Shown: positions 8,695 through 19,103, counted from the first letter of the stretch. The stretch is DNA of 64,000 bases from Rapana venosa (GCA_028751875.1 CM054155.1:53410449-53474448), one strand, 5' to 3'. Made by a program: numbers and translations. The notes: generated from the sequence alone by a model not told the origin.

Positions 8695-8861
8695 TGTTGT
8701 GTTTCTCATTCACACAAATTCCACTTAAGTGGGGTGATACATATGAACTCGTTTATTGACTAAAACAAACAGGCTGCCTGCCCATCATGCATAGCTAAGA
8801 TGGCTCTCGCTCGGGGTCCTGTTCTTCCGTCTTTTTGCCCAAACCAAACAATACCTAAACA
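8695..8861 (-). repeat. 5' LTR of the gypsy element
   Basis: This is the 167-base copy, matching 4455-4617 with about 92% identity by eye. Its outer flank is target duplication copy GTCTT (8862-8866). As the upstream LTR it would carry promoter and transcription start, but I see no specific motif to place them. Confidence 0.93.
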
Positions 8862-8866
8862 GTCTT

Positions 8867-9400
8867 GACTTCAGGAGGAGGTGGAGATTCAGTCTTTGGC
8901 TGAAGTTCACTGGTCACCCTTCCAGCTGGGCTGTTGGGCGCCGCGTGGTGTTGTCTCTGTTTGGAGAGCAGGGGGGAGCAGTACCTTGGAGTAGTTCAGG
9001 ATCCTGTGAACCCATTCTTCGTTCTTCATTGTTACATCGTGTCCATCCTGTCAACGTCTTCCTTAAGGTGCAGGAGTGCACCGTACTTCCTGTGGTGTTG
9101 TGTCTCTGCTTGGAGAGCAGAGGGGAGCAGTTTTCTTTGAGTGGTTCGGGCTCCTGAGAACCAGTCTACTTTCTTCATTGTGCTGTCAGTTTTGTCAACG
9201 TCTTTCCTGTGGTGCAGGAGTGTACCTTGTTCTTTCTCAGTGACAGGTGAGGGATGTTCTGTAGATATGGTTGAGTTCTGTGATGGTTCATTGTGTCGTT
9301 GTGGTTGTTGTTGTTGAGTGTCTTGTGTCAATGCAGTGCTTGGATAGTCGGTTCTTGAAATAATTAATGTAGAATGTTTTCGTAGGAGATTTCCTCTGTC
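8867..9400. other. Unassigned repeat with a 149-bp tandem duplication
   Basis: Two copies, beginning at TTGGAGAGCA (8961 and 9110), cover about 8945-9245. Minus-strand frames read as repeated peptides (LLHHRKDVDK, LLHLKEDVDR; LLPSALQAET, LLPSALQTET), with a Q-rich start near 9331. The relation to a protein family is not recognised. It could be part of a retroelement gag-like frame, or a non-coding duplication that happens to be open. Confidence 0.5.
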
Positions 9401-10422
9401 TTAAGGTTTATGGTATATTTGGCAGGCTTAGGTTTCTCCTTTAGTGAACAATAGGATACGTTCTTTAATATATGTTTTTAAATGCTAATGCTTTGTCTAG
9501 AGAGAGTTCTCACTAGTGTTTACAACACAGGGTAATTTTTAAGGTTAATTGATATGGTCAAATCCTGAGTAATTTGGGATTTAGTACTATGTTACATGTT
9601 AAGCAGTTGTGTGTGGTTATTAGTTTGCTGTAAGAACAATTCTCTCTTGTGGGAGAATATTTTAAAAAGTATTTTAACTTAACTGTATTTGAACATAAAT
9701 GATTATAGAGTATACATTAGACGTGATTTAGATTCGGAATGTAAATGGTTCCTTGGGGATACATGATGCCTGGAGGATGCAAGGGAAATAACCCTAGTCA
9801 CCTTAGCGCTAGTTATGGGCATAAGCTTAGGAACGGCAAGTATTGCCTGTTCCAGGTTCCTGTCGGTGCCTCCAGCGGTGGAATCGTACCTGGAGAGGGT
9901 GCAGCCCGGTGTACCCTGAGGAGTTGCCACAACTTGTCCCTTGACCCTCTGTCCCTTTATTCCCTGGATCCAGAGAGAAGTTGGTTCGAATGCCGGTGTG
10001 TCCTTATCACCAAGTAGTGAACGAACATTAAACAAAAACAAACAAACAAAACAAAATCTATGTTCGTTGTTGTCGGGAAGATAGTTAGAGATGGAAGGGG
10101 TGAGGGTTTAGCCACAATCCCTTACGTAGCGTGACAATGGTGGAGATGGGGGTAACTGATAGGTTAGCTAGGTGGGTTGTGGGGTGGATGTCTTGTCTTG
10201 TTTGTCTTGTCTTGCATCCCTGCATTTCCCAGGTTTTGTTTGACTAGGTCATTGTGGTCAAAAGGGGATCATTGAGACTTCTTCTGTCAGTACAGTGCTT
10301 GAGAGATTCGAACCATATGGTTTAAGCACTTAGGGTTCCTTCTGTACTAGTAAAGCCTAGCAAGGTATAGGCCAGCTAGCTTGGCGAAGCCATTGTGGGT
10401 GATTCCCCTTCTTGTCACCAAA
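9401..10422. other. Unassigned sequence upstream of the second gypsy element
   Basis: No gene is recognised. A B-box-like GGTTCGAATGCC (near 9981), followed by an A/C-rich AACAAAAACAAACAAAC end (10029-10055), hints at a degenerate SINE or LTR end, but I see no A box and no matching LTR downstream. Short TTGTCTTG repeats lie at 10189-10215. Confidence 0.35.
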
Positions 10423-11810
10423 ATGCGTACCCGTAGGAATGCTGCCAGTTTGCCAGCCACTCCAGGTTCCAGGACTCAGAGATAAAAGAGGATGAGTCTC
10501 CTGGAGTGGTTGAGAAGGAAAAGCTGTCTGGCTGGGTGAAGGAACAACTGGGGGTGGGGGGGGGGGGGGGTGACTTTTTAGACTCTCCAGGGAGCCAGGA
10601 AAAAGGTGAGGCTGCTTCTTTTGAAGAGGACGCTTATGCTAAGTTCCGCAGGTTGGGCTCGGAGTTAGGGTTGTCAGGAGAAGTGCTGACTAAGTTCATT
10701 ATAGACGCAGTAGAAAAGGAAGAGGCTAGACGGCTAGAGGAAAGGAAGGAAGCTAAGAGGCAGGAAGGAAAGGAAGAGGCTAGACATTTAAGAGAGGAAG
10801 AAAAGGAAGAGGCTAGACGTTTAAGAGAGGAAGGAAAGGAAGAGGCTAGACGTTTAAGAGAGGAAGGAAAGGAAGAGGCTAGACGACGAGAGGAAAGGAA
10901 GGAAGCTAGATGGCTAGAGGAGAGAGAAGAGGCTAGGCGCTTAAGGGAGGAAGAGAGGAGTTACAGAGAGGCAGAAAAGGAGGAAGAAAGATATAGGTTT
11001 GAAAGGAAACTAGAGCTGAAGCAGGGAGAGATTTCAGTTCGTAACGCCGAGCAGTTCAGTATTCAGCCTTTTGATGGGAAGCATGACCTAGACGCAATCC
11101 TGATGCATTTTGAGCAAATAGCGAGTTTGAATAGGTGGAAGCGTGAAACCTGGGCTGCGCATTTGCTCACGCTGCTGCAGGGTTGAGCTAGGGACGCTTG
11201 TCTAAGTCTTTTTCCCGAGAATGTGCAGAGTTGTGACATTCTGAAGGCCACTCTCTTGTGGGTGTTCCGCCTTGATGTTGAGTCCTACCGGAAAAAGTTC
11301 CGATCTATGCGGAAGGCTGTCTAGGAGACATTTGAGCAGTTTCTGTCTCGCCTGAAGACATGCCTCGCTCGCTGGTGCCTATCAAGTGGCCGAGAATAGG
11401 GTAGAGAACATTAGAGACCTGTTTTTGCAAAAGCAGCTTCTATCGATTCTGACGCCTGAACTGGTCACTGATGTAAAGAAGGAAGAACCCCGGGGGGCTG
11501 AGGATGTTGCCCGTATTGCAACAAAAATTGTAAATGCAAAAAGGGCAGGTCGTTTTGCTGTGGCAAAGCTCAGGGCCTCGAGAGGCTCAGGCAGAAGGAT
11601 TGGTAAGTCCCAGACCGAATCTGGAACCGAAGAGAGTTCTCCCAGGCAGGATAGATCTGAGCAGAAGTCAGGCCAGGGTGGTAAGTCTCAGCAGGGATAA
11701 GGACCTGTCAGTTCTGAAGGGAGACCTGGCAGAGGGGAAGCCCATCAGCCACCTGTTTGTTTCAAGTGTGGTAGGGGTGGTCATCTTGCTAGAGAGTGCA
11801 GGCAGTTCAA
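10423..11810 (+). pseudogene. Gypsy gag with charged coiled-coil insert and CCHC knuckle
   Basis: A possible start ATG at 10423 is followed by one frameshift, then an open frame to 11186. The first part has a G-run (VGGGGGDFL), then about 70 residues of tandem EEARRLREEGK-like units (10720-10930), predicted to be coiled coil. The capsid follows with IQPFDGKHDLDAILMHFEQI and WAAHLLTLLQG. A stop at 11184-11186 is followed by in-family capsid residues (SYRKKFRSMRKAV, FEQFLSRLKTCLARW) and the frame 11386-11700. A zinc knuckle CFKCGRGGHLARECRQF lies near 11758-11808. Several stops make it a pseudogene. Gag packages RNA in the virus-like particle. Confidence 0.82.
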
Positions 11811-11919
11811 AGTGTCTCTGCAGTATTCAGGCAGGAGTGTCTGGTGAACAACCTTCAGGGTCTCCACCCACCTTGTGCATCCCATGAGCTTTTTAAGTGT
11901 AAACTCCTCGGTGTGAAGC

Positions 11920-12226
11920 CATGGTTGATGGTCAGGTTGTCAAAGGGTTGAGAGACTCTGGAGCTCACAAGATTGTGGTTGCTCGTAGGTAGGTCTCTCC
12001 CCAGTCTTTCAACGGAGCAGCGGTGCGGGTAGTTTTGGCGGATTCTAAGTGCTCATCTGTGTTGCCTATCGCTCGGGTTGACTTGCAGTCTCCATTTATC
12101 CGTGGTCGTTTCGACGTAGCTGTGATGGAAGCACCAGTCATGGATGTTCTCATTGGAAATGTAGTCTGGGAAACAGATGGTACTATCACGAGAGCGCCTG
12201 TGTATGCTGACCCTAAGATTGTTTGA
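11920..12226 (+). pseudogene. Gypsy aspartic protease
   Basis: MVDGQVVKGLRDSGAHKIVV contains the retroviral-type protease active site (DSGA). After a stop and frame change, SKCSSVLPIARVDLQSP and VMEAPVMDVLIGNVVW give the flap and the C-terminal half with the hydrophobic-hydrophobic-G motif. The protease normally matures gag-pol. It lies directly after the zinc knuckle, as expected in gypsy elements. Confidence 0.75.
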
Positions 12227-12430
12227 GTCGCAGAAGCTAGGACCCAGGCTGATGAGAAGTCAAAGCCTGTGCCAACTCTTCCTGGGATGGGTGTGCAGGT
12301 GACGCTGAGGAGTTGGATAGGAAGCAGAGACAGGATTCGAACTTGCAAGGGGCGAGAGATCTGGCAGAGAGTAATGCCACTATAAGGACAAGGTCTGGGA
12401 ACGTTTCGTTTCAATACCAGCAAGGCGTTC

Positions 12431-12720
12431 TTGTCCGTTCATTCCGGAGTTGCTGGTTGTTCTGTCAGTCAGGTCTGTGTTCCTAAGGACCTCCGTGTCA
12501 CTGTGATGCAGCTGGGGCATAAAACTCCCATGTGTGATCATCTGGGAGTGAGGCAGACGGTGACAAGATTTTCAGGGACTACTACTGGCCAGGGATTTGT
12601 GCAGATATCAGGCGCTATGTCAAGTCCCTGTGAGTCTTGTCAAAAGACTGTGCGAATGTAAGGGTGGCCAGGGTCCTCCCGTGGACGAGATCCCATTGTT
12701 CAAAAGGATCTCACTCTTTT
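12431..12720 (+). pseudogene. Gypsy integrase zinc-binding domain
   Basis: The frame gives VCVPKDLRVTVMQLGHKTPM, CDHLGVRQTVTRF and CESCQKTVR, matching the HHCC zinc finger of retroelement integrases (H..H about 4 residues apart, CxxC downstream). It continues with VARVPLG-like residues in another frame and then decays. The catalytic core is not visible before the RTE insertion. Confidence 0.75.
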
Positions 12721-12906
12721 CCACTTTCTGGAAAGTGTCAGGCCCAGCAGTGGATAAGTGGTAGGAAGGACACTGCAGTTGCGGTTATTCAGAAGCCAAG
12801 TTCCTGGTGGAGGAGGTGTTGGGGCAGATGTCCTTGGCCTTTTGCTAGGGGAAGTGCTTGGCCATGTCTTAGAGCTATGTTGTTTGTTTGTTTTTAGGTA
12901 AGTTAG

Positions 12907-14244
12907 AAGTCAGAAGTCAGAAGTCTGGCCCAAACAGGCAAACTCCAAGAACTGATATACGAGCTGGACAGGTACACCTGGCATCTGGTAGGTCTCTGTG
13001 AGGTCAGATGGAAAGAGCACGGTGAACACCATACTGACGAGGGTCATATGCTCTACTATAGCGGGGAGCAGGACAAGCATATCAATGGCGTAGGCATGCT
13101 TGTCAACAAGAACATCAAGAACTCGGTAATAGGATACTACCCAGTAAACAGCCGGCTTATGGCCATCCGCCTCAGGGCAGCCCCATTCAACATCACAGTG
13201 ATTCAAGCCTACGCACCAACAACGGATCACGATGATGAAGTCGTAGAGGAATTCTACAACCAACTACAGGGCATCATCGATAAGATGAACAAGAAAGACA
13301 TCTTGATCATCCAGGGAGACTGGAACGCCAAGGTGGGCGGAGACGCACTGAAAGACTGGAGCAAATTCTGCGGTCCCTCCTGTAATGCGATCACCAATGA
13401 GCGAGGACTCCGACTACTGGAATTTGCCAGCTACAACGACACGGTGCTCGCCAATACCCTTGGAGAACACAAGGCATCCCGACGCTGGACATGGCATGCA
13501 CCCAATGGGATCCATCACAACCAGATTGACTACATCCTGGTGCAGAACCGGTTTCGATCTGGCATCAACAGAGCCAAGACGAGGACATTCCCAGGTGCAG
13601 ACATGGGCAGCGATCATGACCTCGTGCTCCTGAACTTTAGAGTCCGATTGAAGAAGACCAATAAGACAAAGACCACCAGACTCAAGTTCAACCTGGACAA
13701 ACTGAAGGACCCCACCATCGCCGAGTCCTTCCAAGCAACAATAGGAGGGAAATTCGCACCACTGCTGGCACTTGAAGAAGATGCCGAAACGATGACCACC
13801 AGTTTTAACACAGTGATGACTGAGACAGCATGCATACTTCTTGGCAAACATCGCCGAAAAACACAACCATGGGTCACAGATGAAATCTTGAATATGTGTG
13901 ACAAAAAACGAGACCTGAAGAAGAGCAAGAACACTACAGGAGCAGTTGAGTACAGAGAAGTAAACAAGAAGATCAGAAGAGACATGAGGAAGACCAAGGA
14001 GGAATGGATAGAGAAACAATGTACAGAAATCGAAGAGAGCCTGACAAAGAATAATAGCAGAAGAGCATACCAGATTGTGAAAGAGCTCACCAAACAGAAA
14101 CAGGCAAGAGTCAGTAACATCCAGGACAAAGAAGGGAATCTGGCAGAGAGTGGCCTACACCATGGACCCAATCACTCATCATCACTCTCCCCAAGAAAGG
14201 AAATCTCCAGCAGTGCCAAAACTACAGGACAATCAGCCTCATAA
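12907..14244 (+). CDS. RTE endonuclease frame, N-terminally truncated
   Basis: The frame is open from 12907, with the first ATG at 13048, well inside the domain. Ordered motifs are LAQTGKLQELIYELDRY, LCEVRW (catalytic Glu), VIQAYAPTTDHDDE, IIQGDWNAKVGGD (catalytic Asp and Asn), NERGLRLLEFA, WTWHAPNGIHHNQIDYILV, and MGSDHDLVLLNF (catalytic SDH). A lysine-rich linker then runs to VSNIQDKEGNLAES at about 14151. From there to the stop at 14244 the frame is wrong; the RT continues in another frame. The family function is nicking the target for reverse transcription. The missing first residues remove one catalytic Asn, so this copy is unlikely to cut. Confidence 0.85.
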   Translation, partial: KSEVRSLAQTGKLQELIYELDRYTWHLVGLCEVRWKEHGEHHTDEGHMLYYSGEQDKHINGVGMLVNKNIKNSVIGYYPVNSRLMAIRLRAAPFNITVIQAYAPTTDHDDEVVEEFYNQLQGIIDKMNKKDILIIQGDWNAKVGGDALKDWSKFCGPSCNAITNERGLRLLEFASYNDTVLANTLGEHKASRRWTWHAPNGIHHNQIDYILVQNRFRSGINRAKTRTFPGADMGSDHDLVLLNFRVRLKKTNKTKTTRLKFNLDKLKDPTIAESFQATIGGKFAPLLALEEDAETMTTSFNTVMTETACILLGKHRRKTQPWVTDEILNMCDKKRDLKKSKNTTGAVEYREVNKKIRRDMRKTKEEWIEKQCTEIEESLTKNNSRRAYQIVKELTKQKQARVSNIQDKEGNLAESGLHHGPNHSSSLSPRKEISSSAKTTGQSAS

Positions 14245-15533
14245 GTCATGCCAGTAAAGTCATGCTGAAAGTGATCCTGAACAGGCTGAAACCACAGGCA
14301 GAAGAGATCATCGCCGAAGAACAGGCCGGTTTCCGCCCAAATAGAAGCACCACAGAACAGATATTCAACCTGAGGGTTCTGTGTGAGAAATACAGCCAGC
14401 ATCAACAAGACATCTTCCACGTCTTCATTGATTTTAAGAAGGCCTTCGATAGAGTATGGCATGACGCTCTGTGGGCCACCATGAACAAATTCAACATGGG
14501 CCAAAAGCTGATCCACACCATCAAGGAACTCCTCTACTCAAAGGCCACCAGTGCAGTACTCGTACAGGGCACGGTAGGGGAATGGTTCCGTACCTCAGTT
14601 GGGGTCCGACAGGGATGTCTGCTGTCGCCGACACTATTTAACATTTTCCTCAAACGCATCATGACTGACGCCTTGGAAGACCACACAGGCACAGTCAGCA
14701 TTGGAGGGCGAACAATCACCAACCTCAGGTTTGCCGATGACATTGACGGTCTGGCAGGAAATGAAGAGGAACTGGCCAACCTAGTGAAGCAACTAGACGA
14801 AATATCCTCACGATACGGCATGGAAATCAGCGCCGAGAAAACCAAGCTCATGTCAAACAGTGCCCAGCCAATCACCACCAAGATCACTCTCAGCGGAAAA
14901 GAACTGGAGACAGTTGACCATTTCAAGTACCTTGGAGCCATCATAAGTGAGGAGGGATCGAAGACCGAAATCCTAGCAAGAGCGGCACAAACAGCAGCAA
15001 CAATGGCAAGACTGAAGACCATATGGAGAGACAGAAACATCCCTCTCGGAACCAAGGTAAAGTTACTAAACGCGCTAGTCACCTCAATCATGCTTTACGC
15101 ATGTGAGGCATGGAAACTGAACGCAGACCTACAAAGGAGGATCCAAACAGTAGAAATGAGATGCCTCAGAAGGCTCCTTGGCATCTCATACAAGGACCAT
15201 GTCACCAACAATGAAGTCCGCAGAATGATCACTCAACAGGTGCGGGACTATGAAGACGTACTGACCACGGCGAAAAAGAGGAAACTCAGATGGTATGGGC
15301 ACGTAACACGCTCAGAAGGACTTGCAAAGACCATCCTGCAAGGAACAGTCCAGGGGAAGAGAAGATGGGGCAGACAGAGGAGAAAGTGGGCCGACGACAT
15401 CCGTGATTGGACAGGGGAAGACTTCAGTGTCACCCAGGCACTCGCCCACGACCGTGCTAAGTGGAGCCAGCTGGTCCACCGTTCGTCCACCATGCAGCGC
15501 CCCTACGACCCTGGCGGGTTACGGGACCAGTGA
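14148..15533 (+). CDS. RTE reverse transcriptase frame, finger region deleted
   Basis: In frame from 14148 (EWPTPWTQSLIITLPKKGN), with the first ATG at 14262, 423 codons to the stop. RT motifs in order are NYRTISLIS, EQAGFRPNRSTTEQI, VFIDFKKAFDRVWH (motif A), TSVGVRQGCLLSPTLFN (motif B), LRFADDID (motif C, 14730-14741), and HFKYLGAIIS. The RTE C-terminal part follows, with KRKLRWYGHVTRSE and WADDIRDWTGE. It is uninterrupted after the deletion junction. By comparison with the family, 75-80 codons between the linker and EWP are missing. The palm appears intact, but a protein lacking the fingers' start is probably inactive. Confidence 0.88.
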   Translation, partial: EWPTPWTQSLIITLPKKGNLQQCQNYRTISLISHASKVMLKVILNRLKPQAEEIIAEEQAGFRPNRSTTEQIFNLRVLCEKYSQHQQDIFHVFIDFKKAFDRVWHDALWATMNKFNMGQKLIHTIKELLYSKATSAVLVQGTVGEWFRTSVGVRQGCLLSPTLFNIFLKRIMTDALEDHTGTVSIGGRTITNLRFADDIDGLAGNEEELANLVKQLDEISSRYGMEISAEKTKLMSNSAQPITTKITLSGKELETVDHFKYLGAIISEEGSKTEILARAAQTAATMARLKTIWRDRNIPLGTKVKLLNALVTSIMLYACEAWKLNADLQRRIQTVEMRCLRRLLGISYKDHVTNNEVRRMITQQVRDYEDVLTTAKKRKLRWYGHVTRSEGLAKTILQGTVQGKRRWGRQRRKWADDIRDWTGEDFSVTQALAHDRAKWSQLVHRSSTMQRPYDPGGLRDQ

Positions 15534-15556
15534 ACAGTGAACAGTGAGGTAAGTTA

Positions 15557-15987
15557 AGTACTTTGTAGTGTGGGCTGAATTTTCAGGTTCTTATTCCAGT
15601 ATGGATGGGTAAGTCTGTGTTGCCTTTGGTTTTCTTATGGGAAGCTGCTTCCAGGTTTTGGTGTTGGAACTTTGTGAAGGTGTATTCCAGGGTGATCGCG
15701 ATTTTATGGCGCGGAGGTAGCCTGAGGTCATCTCAGAGGTCTGTTTTGAGGAACCTGTTGCTGGGATTGGTTGTTGCTTGTGTTGATTGATATTGTGGCC
15801 TGCTTTCGCTGGGTCAGTTGTCACCAGGTTGGATGTTGCCAGGCGTTTCTTTTCGTTGTAGTGACACTTTGTCACCAGGTTGGTTAGTAGTATCTGTATC
15901 ATGTTTCATTGTTCATTATGCTCTTCGTGTCTTGGTTACGGTTCAAACTGGGTGAAGAAGAATGCAAACAAGAAGAAGAAGAAGAAG
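15557..15987. other. Probable downstream part of the second gypsy element, unassigned
   Basis: By the target-duplication logic this should continue the gypsy element interrupted at 12896. I see no reading frame or LTR. GTCACCAGGTTGG occurs twice (near 15818 and 15869), a small internal duplication. Confidence 0.4.
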
Positions 15988-16005
15988 AGAGACAGAGACA
16001 GAGAC

Positions 16006-16060
<55 letters not shown>

Positions 16061-16092
16061 GGCAGGCAGACAGACAGAGAGACAGATAGATC
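15988..16092. repeat. (GACA)n microsatellite with a GAA prefix
   Basis: GAA repeats (about 15970-15988) pass into GAGACA and then a long run of GACA units with two GGCA variants. Apparent frames here are DRQT repeats and are not genes. Confidence 0.95.
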
Positions 16093-16358
16093 CACAGACA
16101 GAGAGACAGAAAAACAGATTGAACATGGATTGATTATCTTTGTTTCCAACGGTTGCAGATTAGACAGTGTTGACATACTTTTCATCTTAAAATAAGTTTG
16201 TGGAGAATGGAACGCCCATGTGCTTTTTACATCCAGTCCCTGTGTACATGCATTTTTGGAGAATTTTGTCATCCATCCCCACTAGCATAAGTGGTCTATC
16301 TGCCGATAGGTGGAACAGGTTACCGGTTTTATCATGTGCGCAAAATGTTCTCCGCCCG

Positions 16359-16396
16359 TTAGCACACAGGACCTCAGCTTATAGTTTCATCCAAAA
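16359..16396 (-). mobile_element. SINE core fragment
   Basis: On the minus strand, TTTTGGATGAAACTATAAGC followed by GGTCCTGTGTGC matches the core of the SINE at 1534-2012. Head and tail are not recognisable, and the fragment is cut by the LINE tail beginning at 16411. Confidence 0.6.
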
Positions 16397-16938
16397 TACC
16401 TATCGGGAGAGAACTTTGAACTCTGAACTCTGAACTGGTTTAATTGCACATCGGCCTTGGGCCACAATACAATGCAAAGTTGATTTGGGAAAGTATCACG
16501 ATATAACGCAGTATATAACACACAGTAATCAACATTCAATACATATTCATGCGTTTTCAGTATATGGAAACACTTCTAAGGTGCAGATTAAATTTAGTTT
16601 TGCTTAATTTTGCTTAGCTAGCTTTATCGGAAACAAGATTACTGTACATATACAAATGAGTAGAGCATTGTCCCATACGTTATGGTTACTTCTATTATAA
16701 TGAAATTTTTTTTGTTTTCATTCTTTGATATTAGACTTAAATCTCACACTTAAGTAATTATACTTTTCTTCGGTTTATATATTATAACACATTTGCAAAT
16801 AGTTTTGTCTTTCTTTGTCATTATTTTGTTTTAGTCTTGAACACAAAACTGTTATATTCTATAATGCATACTATTCCCTGCAGTTTGCTGCATACTGGAT
16901 CACCAAGCTTTTGTTCAAATAAAGAAAGTTGAGAAACA

Positions 16939-16939
<1 letters not shown>

Positions 16940-16981
<42 letters not shown>
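16940..16981. repeat. (CA)n microsatellite in the copy A 3' UTR
   Basis: An uninterrupted CA run of about 42 bases in the 3' UTR of the LINE. The rest of 16441-17256 is AT-rich UTR with nothing else recognised. Confidence 0.95.
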
Positions 16982-16982
<1 letters not shown>

Positions 16983-17256
16983 AACACACAACACACAGTA
17001 CTTTAAAGTCATAGCAAACCAAATACATCTACTAGACTATGAGAAAGCATGTGTAAAGTACATTTATAACTAGTATTGAGTAGTTATCATGACACAGATA
17101 TTGATGTGAAAACCAATACTACACAATCACATTAGTCCTACAATTTTCTATTCGAGGCGTTTGCTGATTTTGCATAACAATGACAAAAAAGTGGATACCC
17201 CCAATCAGTAGGTAAGCACACCCACATAGAAGTGCAGATCATGATAAGCTCAATGT

Positions 17257-17733
17257 TTAAAGTATTTTCTTCCGTCTGTTGATTGCATGGAACACATACT
17301 TTGATAAATTATGTGTGTGGATAGGGTTTGTGGCTCTAAGCAAAACGTGCAGAGGAAGTCCTTTCGATTCCTTTAGAAATTTACGTCTTAAGTCATCATA
17401 CATAGGACAGGCAAACAAAAAGTGCTGTTCATTTTCAATATGATTTTTACAAAATGGACAAGCTTTTTCATGGTTAGAATCCTTATAGCGATGTACATTG
17501 TTATGTAGGGGAAGAACATTAAATCGAACATGAGAAATGGGAACACGGAAACAATATACATCAATATCTAGAATGTATGGCTCTCTTTCAAAAACGGTCT
17601 TGAATGACGTGTAAGGTTGATATCTGTCACGTTCTCTGAGGTACCTGTCCATTCCTGAATAAACATATCCACAATCCTCTGTTTTAAAAATATCAGAAAT
17701 GTTTTCACGTTCCCCACACCTTGCTGTAACCAA
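17257..17733 (-). pseudogene. LINE copy A, C-terminal domain with zinc motif
   Basis: The frame gives DRYLRERDRYQPYTSFKTVF, DVYCFRVPISHVRFNVLPLH, then CPFCKNHIENEQHFLFACPM, a CxxC...H...C arrangement typical of the nucleic-acid-binding tail of LINE proteins. The end is VFHAINRRKKIL. Copy C has the same block (CLFCKDKTENEHHFIFDCCL), confirming the family. Confidence 0.8.
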
Positions 17734-17878
17734 ACAATATTAAAACCAGTCATACATAATATTTCTCTTATTTTTGATACCCAGCACTCTTCCCAATACT
17801 GTCTAAATGTAGTAATATTTGATAGGCCTTATATGGTAATCGTTCTGTATTCATTTTCTAATAATCTAAACCAATATC

Positions 17879-19100
17879 TTAGGCAGGTACGTATGAATTC
17901 ACATAGAGTGGATACCTACCCAAATCCCCATATACCATTTTATTTGGTGTCTTGGTTGGCACTCCTAAAAAACCTTTTACATGCACACATTGTGCACTTT
18001 TTCTATGTGTTCTAACCTGTTTATTTCCCCATATTTCTGCTGCATATGCAACATTGGTTGTTATTTTTGTATCGAAGATTTTAAAGTAAGTTTTTGCTGT
18101 CATTTCTTATATTTTTGAAATACTCTATTAAGCTGAACTATTGCCTTTTTGCCTTTTGTTGTTAATATGCAGTGTACCATTTTTAGCACTGATCATTGTT
18201 GTAATTTTTAAATCCTAAATAACAATAGCTATTAACTACTTCCAATCTATTACTATTGTAGAACCACCTCTCGTGTTTCCTAAAAATCCCCCCTTTCTAA
18301 ATACCATGACCTTTGTTTTTTCAATGTTTACGTTAATTTTATATTATCACATTATGTTTGTAAATATTCAACTGATTCTGTAGACACTTGTGTGTTGTAT
18401 GAATTAGTGCCACATCATCTGCAAATAATAAGATAAACAATTCCTGATATCTGGGATAATTGTACCCCGTGTTTACCGTTTTTCATTCATTAGGTCAGCT
18501 AGCGGTTTATGAACAATGAAAATAGTGTCGGGCTGAGAACACAGCCCTGTACTCCAATTAGGGCAGTCAAACATTTCGGTTAATTCGAAATTTGCACGTA
18601 CACATGATTTAATGACTTGTATATAGCTTAAGGGAAGCAAAGAATTTGCCTTTTACTCCTTGATTTTGAATACACTGCAATAGTTTACTATGCTGAACAG
18701 AATCAAAGGCCTTTCTAAAATCAACAAAAGCAACATAAAGTTTTCTACCTTTCTACTCATGTGGTTCTGGATGACAGCATATAACGTGAATATCTGATCA
18801 ACCGTAGAATATTTTCTTCTAAATCCTGCTTGGCATTCTGATATTAAGTTTTGACTTTCTAACCAAGTGTATAGTCGCCTGTTCAATATTGAAGTATAAC
18901 ATTTAGATATTGTGCTTAGGAGAGAGATTCCTCTGTAGTTATCTACATCATTTTGAATTTCCTTTTTTATGTAATGGTATTATTATGGCCTTTGACCATA
19001 CCTGTGGGTAAACTCCTTGATCAAAAACAACATTAAATAATTTTGTTAGAAATATATATAACATTATTACCACACATTTTATACATTTCAGCTAGGATAT
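17879..19100 (-). pseudogene. LINE copy A reverse transcriptase, heavily broken
   Basis: Fragments in order: RRLYTWLESQNLISECQAGF (18886-18790) with the RT motif 2 equivalent, LLFADDVAL (motif C, codons near 18411-18424), then FKIFDTKITTNVAYAAEIWG (18103-17990) and GVPTKTPNKMVYGDLGRYPL. Frameshifts separate all of them. The equivalent intact frame is 24403-26190 in copy C. Confidence 0.78.
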
Positions 19101-19103
19101 CAT

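Larger units (their letters stand above)
4455..8861 (-). mobile_element. Ty3/gypsy LTR retrotransposon, internally deleted
   Basis: Two direct repeats (4455-4617 and 8695-8861) with TG...CA ends flank a body that reads gag, RT, RNase H, integrase on the minus strand, the Ty3/gypsy order. Target duplication GTCTT is exact at 4450-4454 and 8862-8866. A purine tract sits next to the 3' LTR. The LTRs differ at about a dozen positions plus indels, so the copy is not recent. A deletion fuses gag directly to RT, removing the zinc knuckle, protease and RT N-terminus. A small LINE 3' end (8206-8440) is inserted in the 5' part. No env-like frame is seen. Confidence 0.92.
10423..12895 (+). mobile_element. 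Second Ty3/gypsy element, internal part, RT and RNase H missing
   Basis: Plus-strand order is gag, CCHC zinc knuckle, protease, then the zinc-binding start of integrase. RT and RNase H, normally between protease and integrase, are absent, so the copy carries a large deletion near 12230-12430. LTRs were not found on either side. At 12896 an RTE LINE is inserted, and the sequence from 15557 onward probably continues the host element. It differs from the gypsy copy at 4455-8861 in gag sequence and orientation. Confidence 0.75.
12906..15546 (+). mobile_element. RTE-type LINE, 5'-truncated, 10-bp target duplication
   Basis: The target duplication AGGTAAGTTA is exact at 12896-12905 and 15547-15556. 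The element encodes an APE endonuclease and an RTE-clade RT and ends with GTGAACA repeats. The 5' end begins inside the endonuclease at residues NVRTL-like (here EVRSLAQTGK) and carries a short GAAGTCA triplet repeat. One internal deletion joins the linker to RT (see 14148). The long open frames suggest it is the youngest recognisable insertion in this part of the window. The host is the gypsy element at 10423. Confidence 0.92.

Noticed and set aside
13048..14244. A host gene for an endonuclease/exonuclease-phosphatase-family protein, as such frames are often annotated
   Set aside because: It is bounded by a target duplication and followed by an RTE reverse transcriptase, so it is a LINE endonuclease.
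15899..16272. Frames made of DRQT or SVCLSVCL repeats, resembling a cysteine-rich protein
   Set aside because: They come entirely from the (GACA)n microsatellite.
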